DNA of 64,000 nucleotides from Daphnia carinata (Eukaryota > Arthropoda > Branchiopoda > Diplostraca > Daphniidae), in NCBI RefSeq assembly GCF_022539665.2, contig NC_081335.1:5022001-5086000 (forward strand). Reading direction: 5' to 3'. The position numbers were made by a program, and so were the translations under genes. Positions 63,701 through 64,000 of the stretch are shown piece by piece; the stretch's first letter is position 1, and every line of letters starts with the position of its first letter. The notes below the pieces were generated by a model. The model did not search any database. It was not told the DNA's origin and saw only the letters and a list, made by a program, of their open reading frames with translations.

Positions 63701-64000
63701 GGATTGCCAACATAAAGGCTGAAGGATCTATACTCTATGGGAACTATATATAAGTTTTTTTTTCTTTATTTTTGAATTTTTTGCCATTTGGTGAGATATT
63801 TTGAAATCACTTAGTACACCTTATACTAAAGCAATATCATCAATACTGGTATCAATAGATTCGTTTAAGTTTCCTTTACATGGCTGTTAAATATTTTATG
63901 AAAATCATGTGAGAATACTTATCTAATGGCTGATTGTAATTCTTATCTATTTTCCATAAGCTCCCGTGACGCTAATTTGGGACAGCAGCCTACATACAGA
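60739..64000. repeat. satellite-like tandem array, period about 357 bp, with tRNA-like segment
   Basis: The anchor GACGCTAATTTGGGACAG (with variants) starts at 60739, 61113, 61473, 61831, 62190, 62540, 62896, 63253, 63610 and 63968. Spacings are 374, 360, 358, 359, 350, 356, 357, 357 and 358. The anchor lies in a conserved core ending CAGCAGACTACATA. About 70 bp later each unit has a GGCATAGTCGTAAGA-type block and, about 30-45 bp further on, GGTTC(T/G/A)ATAC, resembling the A and B boxes of a tRNA. The first two units are the most diverged, as at an array edge. The array runs out of the window. Confidence 0.93.
61185..61239 (+). other. best-preserved tRNA-like segment of the satellite
   Basis: TGGCTTAGTCG (61185-61195) resembles a polymerase III A box and GGTTCAATACC (61229-61239) a B box (consensus GGTTCGANNCC). 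The arms do not fold into a convincing complete tRNA by eye, so I call it tRNA-derived rather than a tRNA gene. Confidence 0.55.

Noticed and set aside
60739-64000. CRISPR-like array
   Set aside because: Units are about 357 bp with decayed similarity throughout, in a eukaryotic genome; this is satellite DNA, not short repeats with unique spacers.

Overview
The window is nuclear DNA from an arthropod, most likely a branchiopod crustacean such as Daphnia. This rests on intron-rich genes with mostly short introns (60-100 bp is common), chitin-binding (Rebers-Riddiford) cuticle proteins, an ionotropic receptor without an amino-terminal domain, and a ZAD zinc-finger gene. The species is an inference. 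All exon models were built by hand from GT/AG sites, reading phase and remembered family features; none was checked by alignment or transcripts.

Layout. (1) 1.4-6.8 kb, minus strand: a 12-exon secreted acid-lipase-type alpha/beta hydrolase with a complete Ser-Asp-His triad. (2) 6.8-11.5 kb: no gene seen, full of poly(A)/poly(T) runs and microsatellites. (3) 11.5-18.7 kb, plus: a 22-exon relaxin-receptor-type GPCR (one LDLa module, leucine-rich repeats mostly on 72-nt exons, seven TM helices). (4) 20.9-22.0 kb, plus: TMEM33/Kr-h2. (5) 22.4-26.8 kb, plus: Mediator subunit MED25 with long glutamine-rich segments. (6) 27.05-27.5 kb, minus: ribosomal protein L31. (7) 28.7-44.1 kb: a near-identical tandem array with a unit of about 5.29 kb, two complete copies and a truncated third. 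Each unit has a divergent pair of cuticle genes, a relic of a further cuticle gene and an annexin-core fragment; the two complete units also carry a copy of the SUCLA2 promoter and first exon. The plus-strand cuticle gene of the third unit has a 2-bp frameshift. (8) 44.1-49.0 kb: spacer DNA with diverged direct repeats and an intronless gene for a long coiled coil ending in a J domain. (9) 49.0-52.3 kb: a diverged, probably ancestral copy of the annexin/SUCLA2 5' segment leading into the intact SUCLA2 gene (succinyl-CoA ligase, ADP-forming, beta subunit). (10) 53.5-57.0 kb, plus: a ZAD protein with 12 C2H2 fingers. (11) 57.6-59.5 kb, plus: an ionotropic receptor of 463 residues. (12) 60.7 kb to the window end: satellite-like DNA with a period near 357 bp, each unit holding a decayed tRNA-like (A box/B box) segment.

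The genes do not form one pathway. The most unusual part is 28.7-50.6 kb. A piece of the SUCLA2 5' region was apparently copied next to a cuticle-gene pair, the composite was then amplified, and two extra SUCLA2 promoter/first-exon/splice-donor modules now lie upstream of, and in the same orientation as, the real gene.
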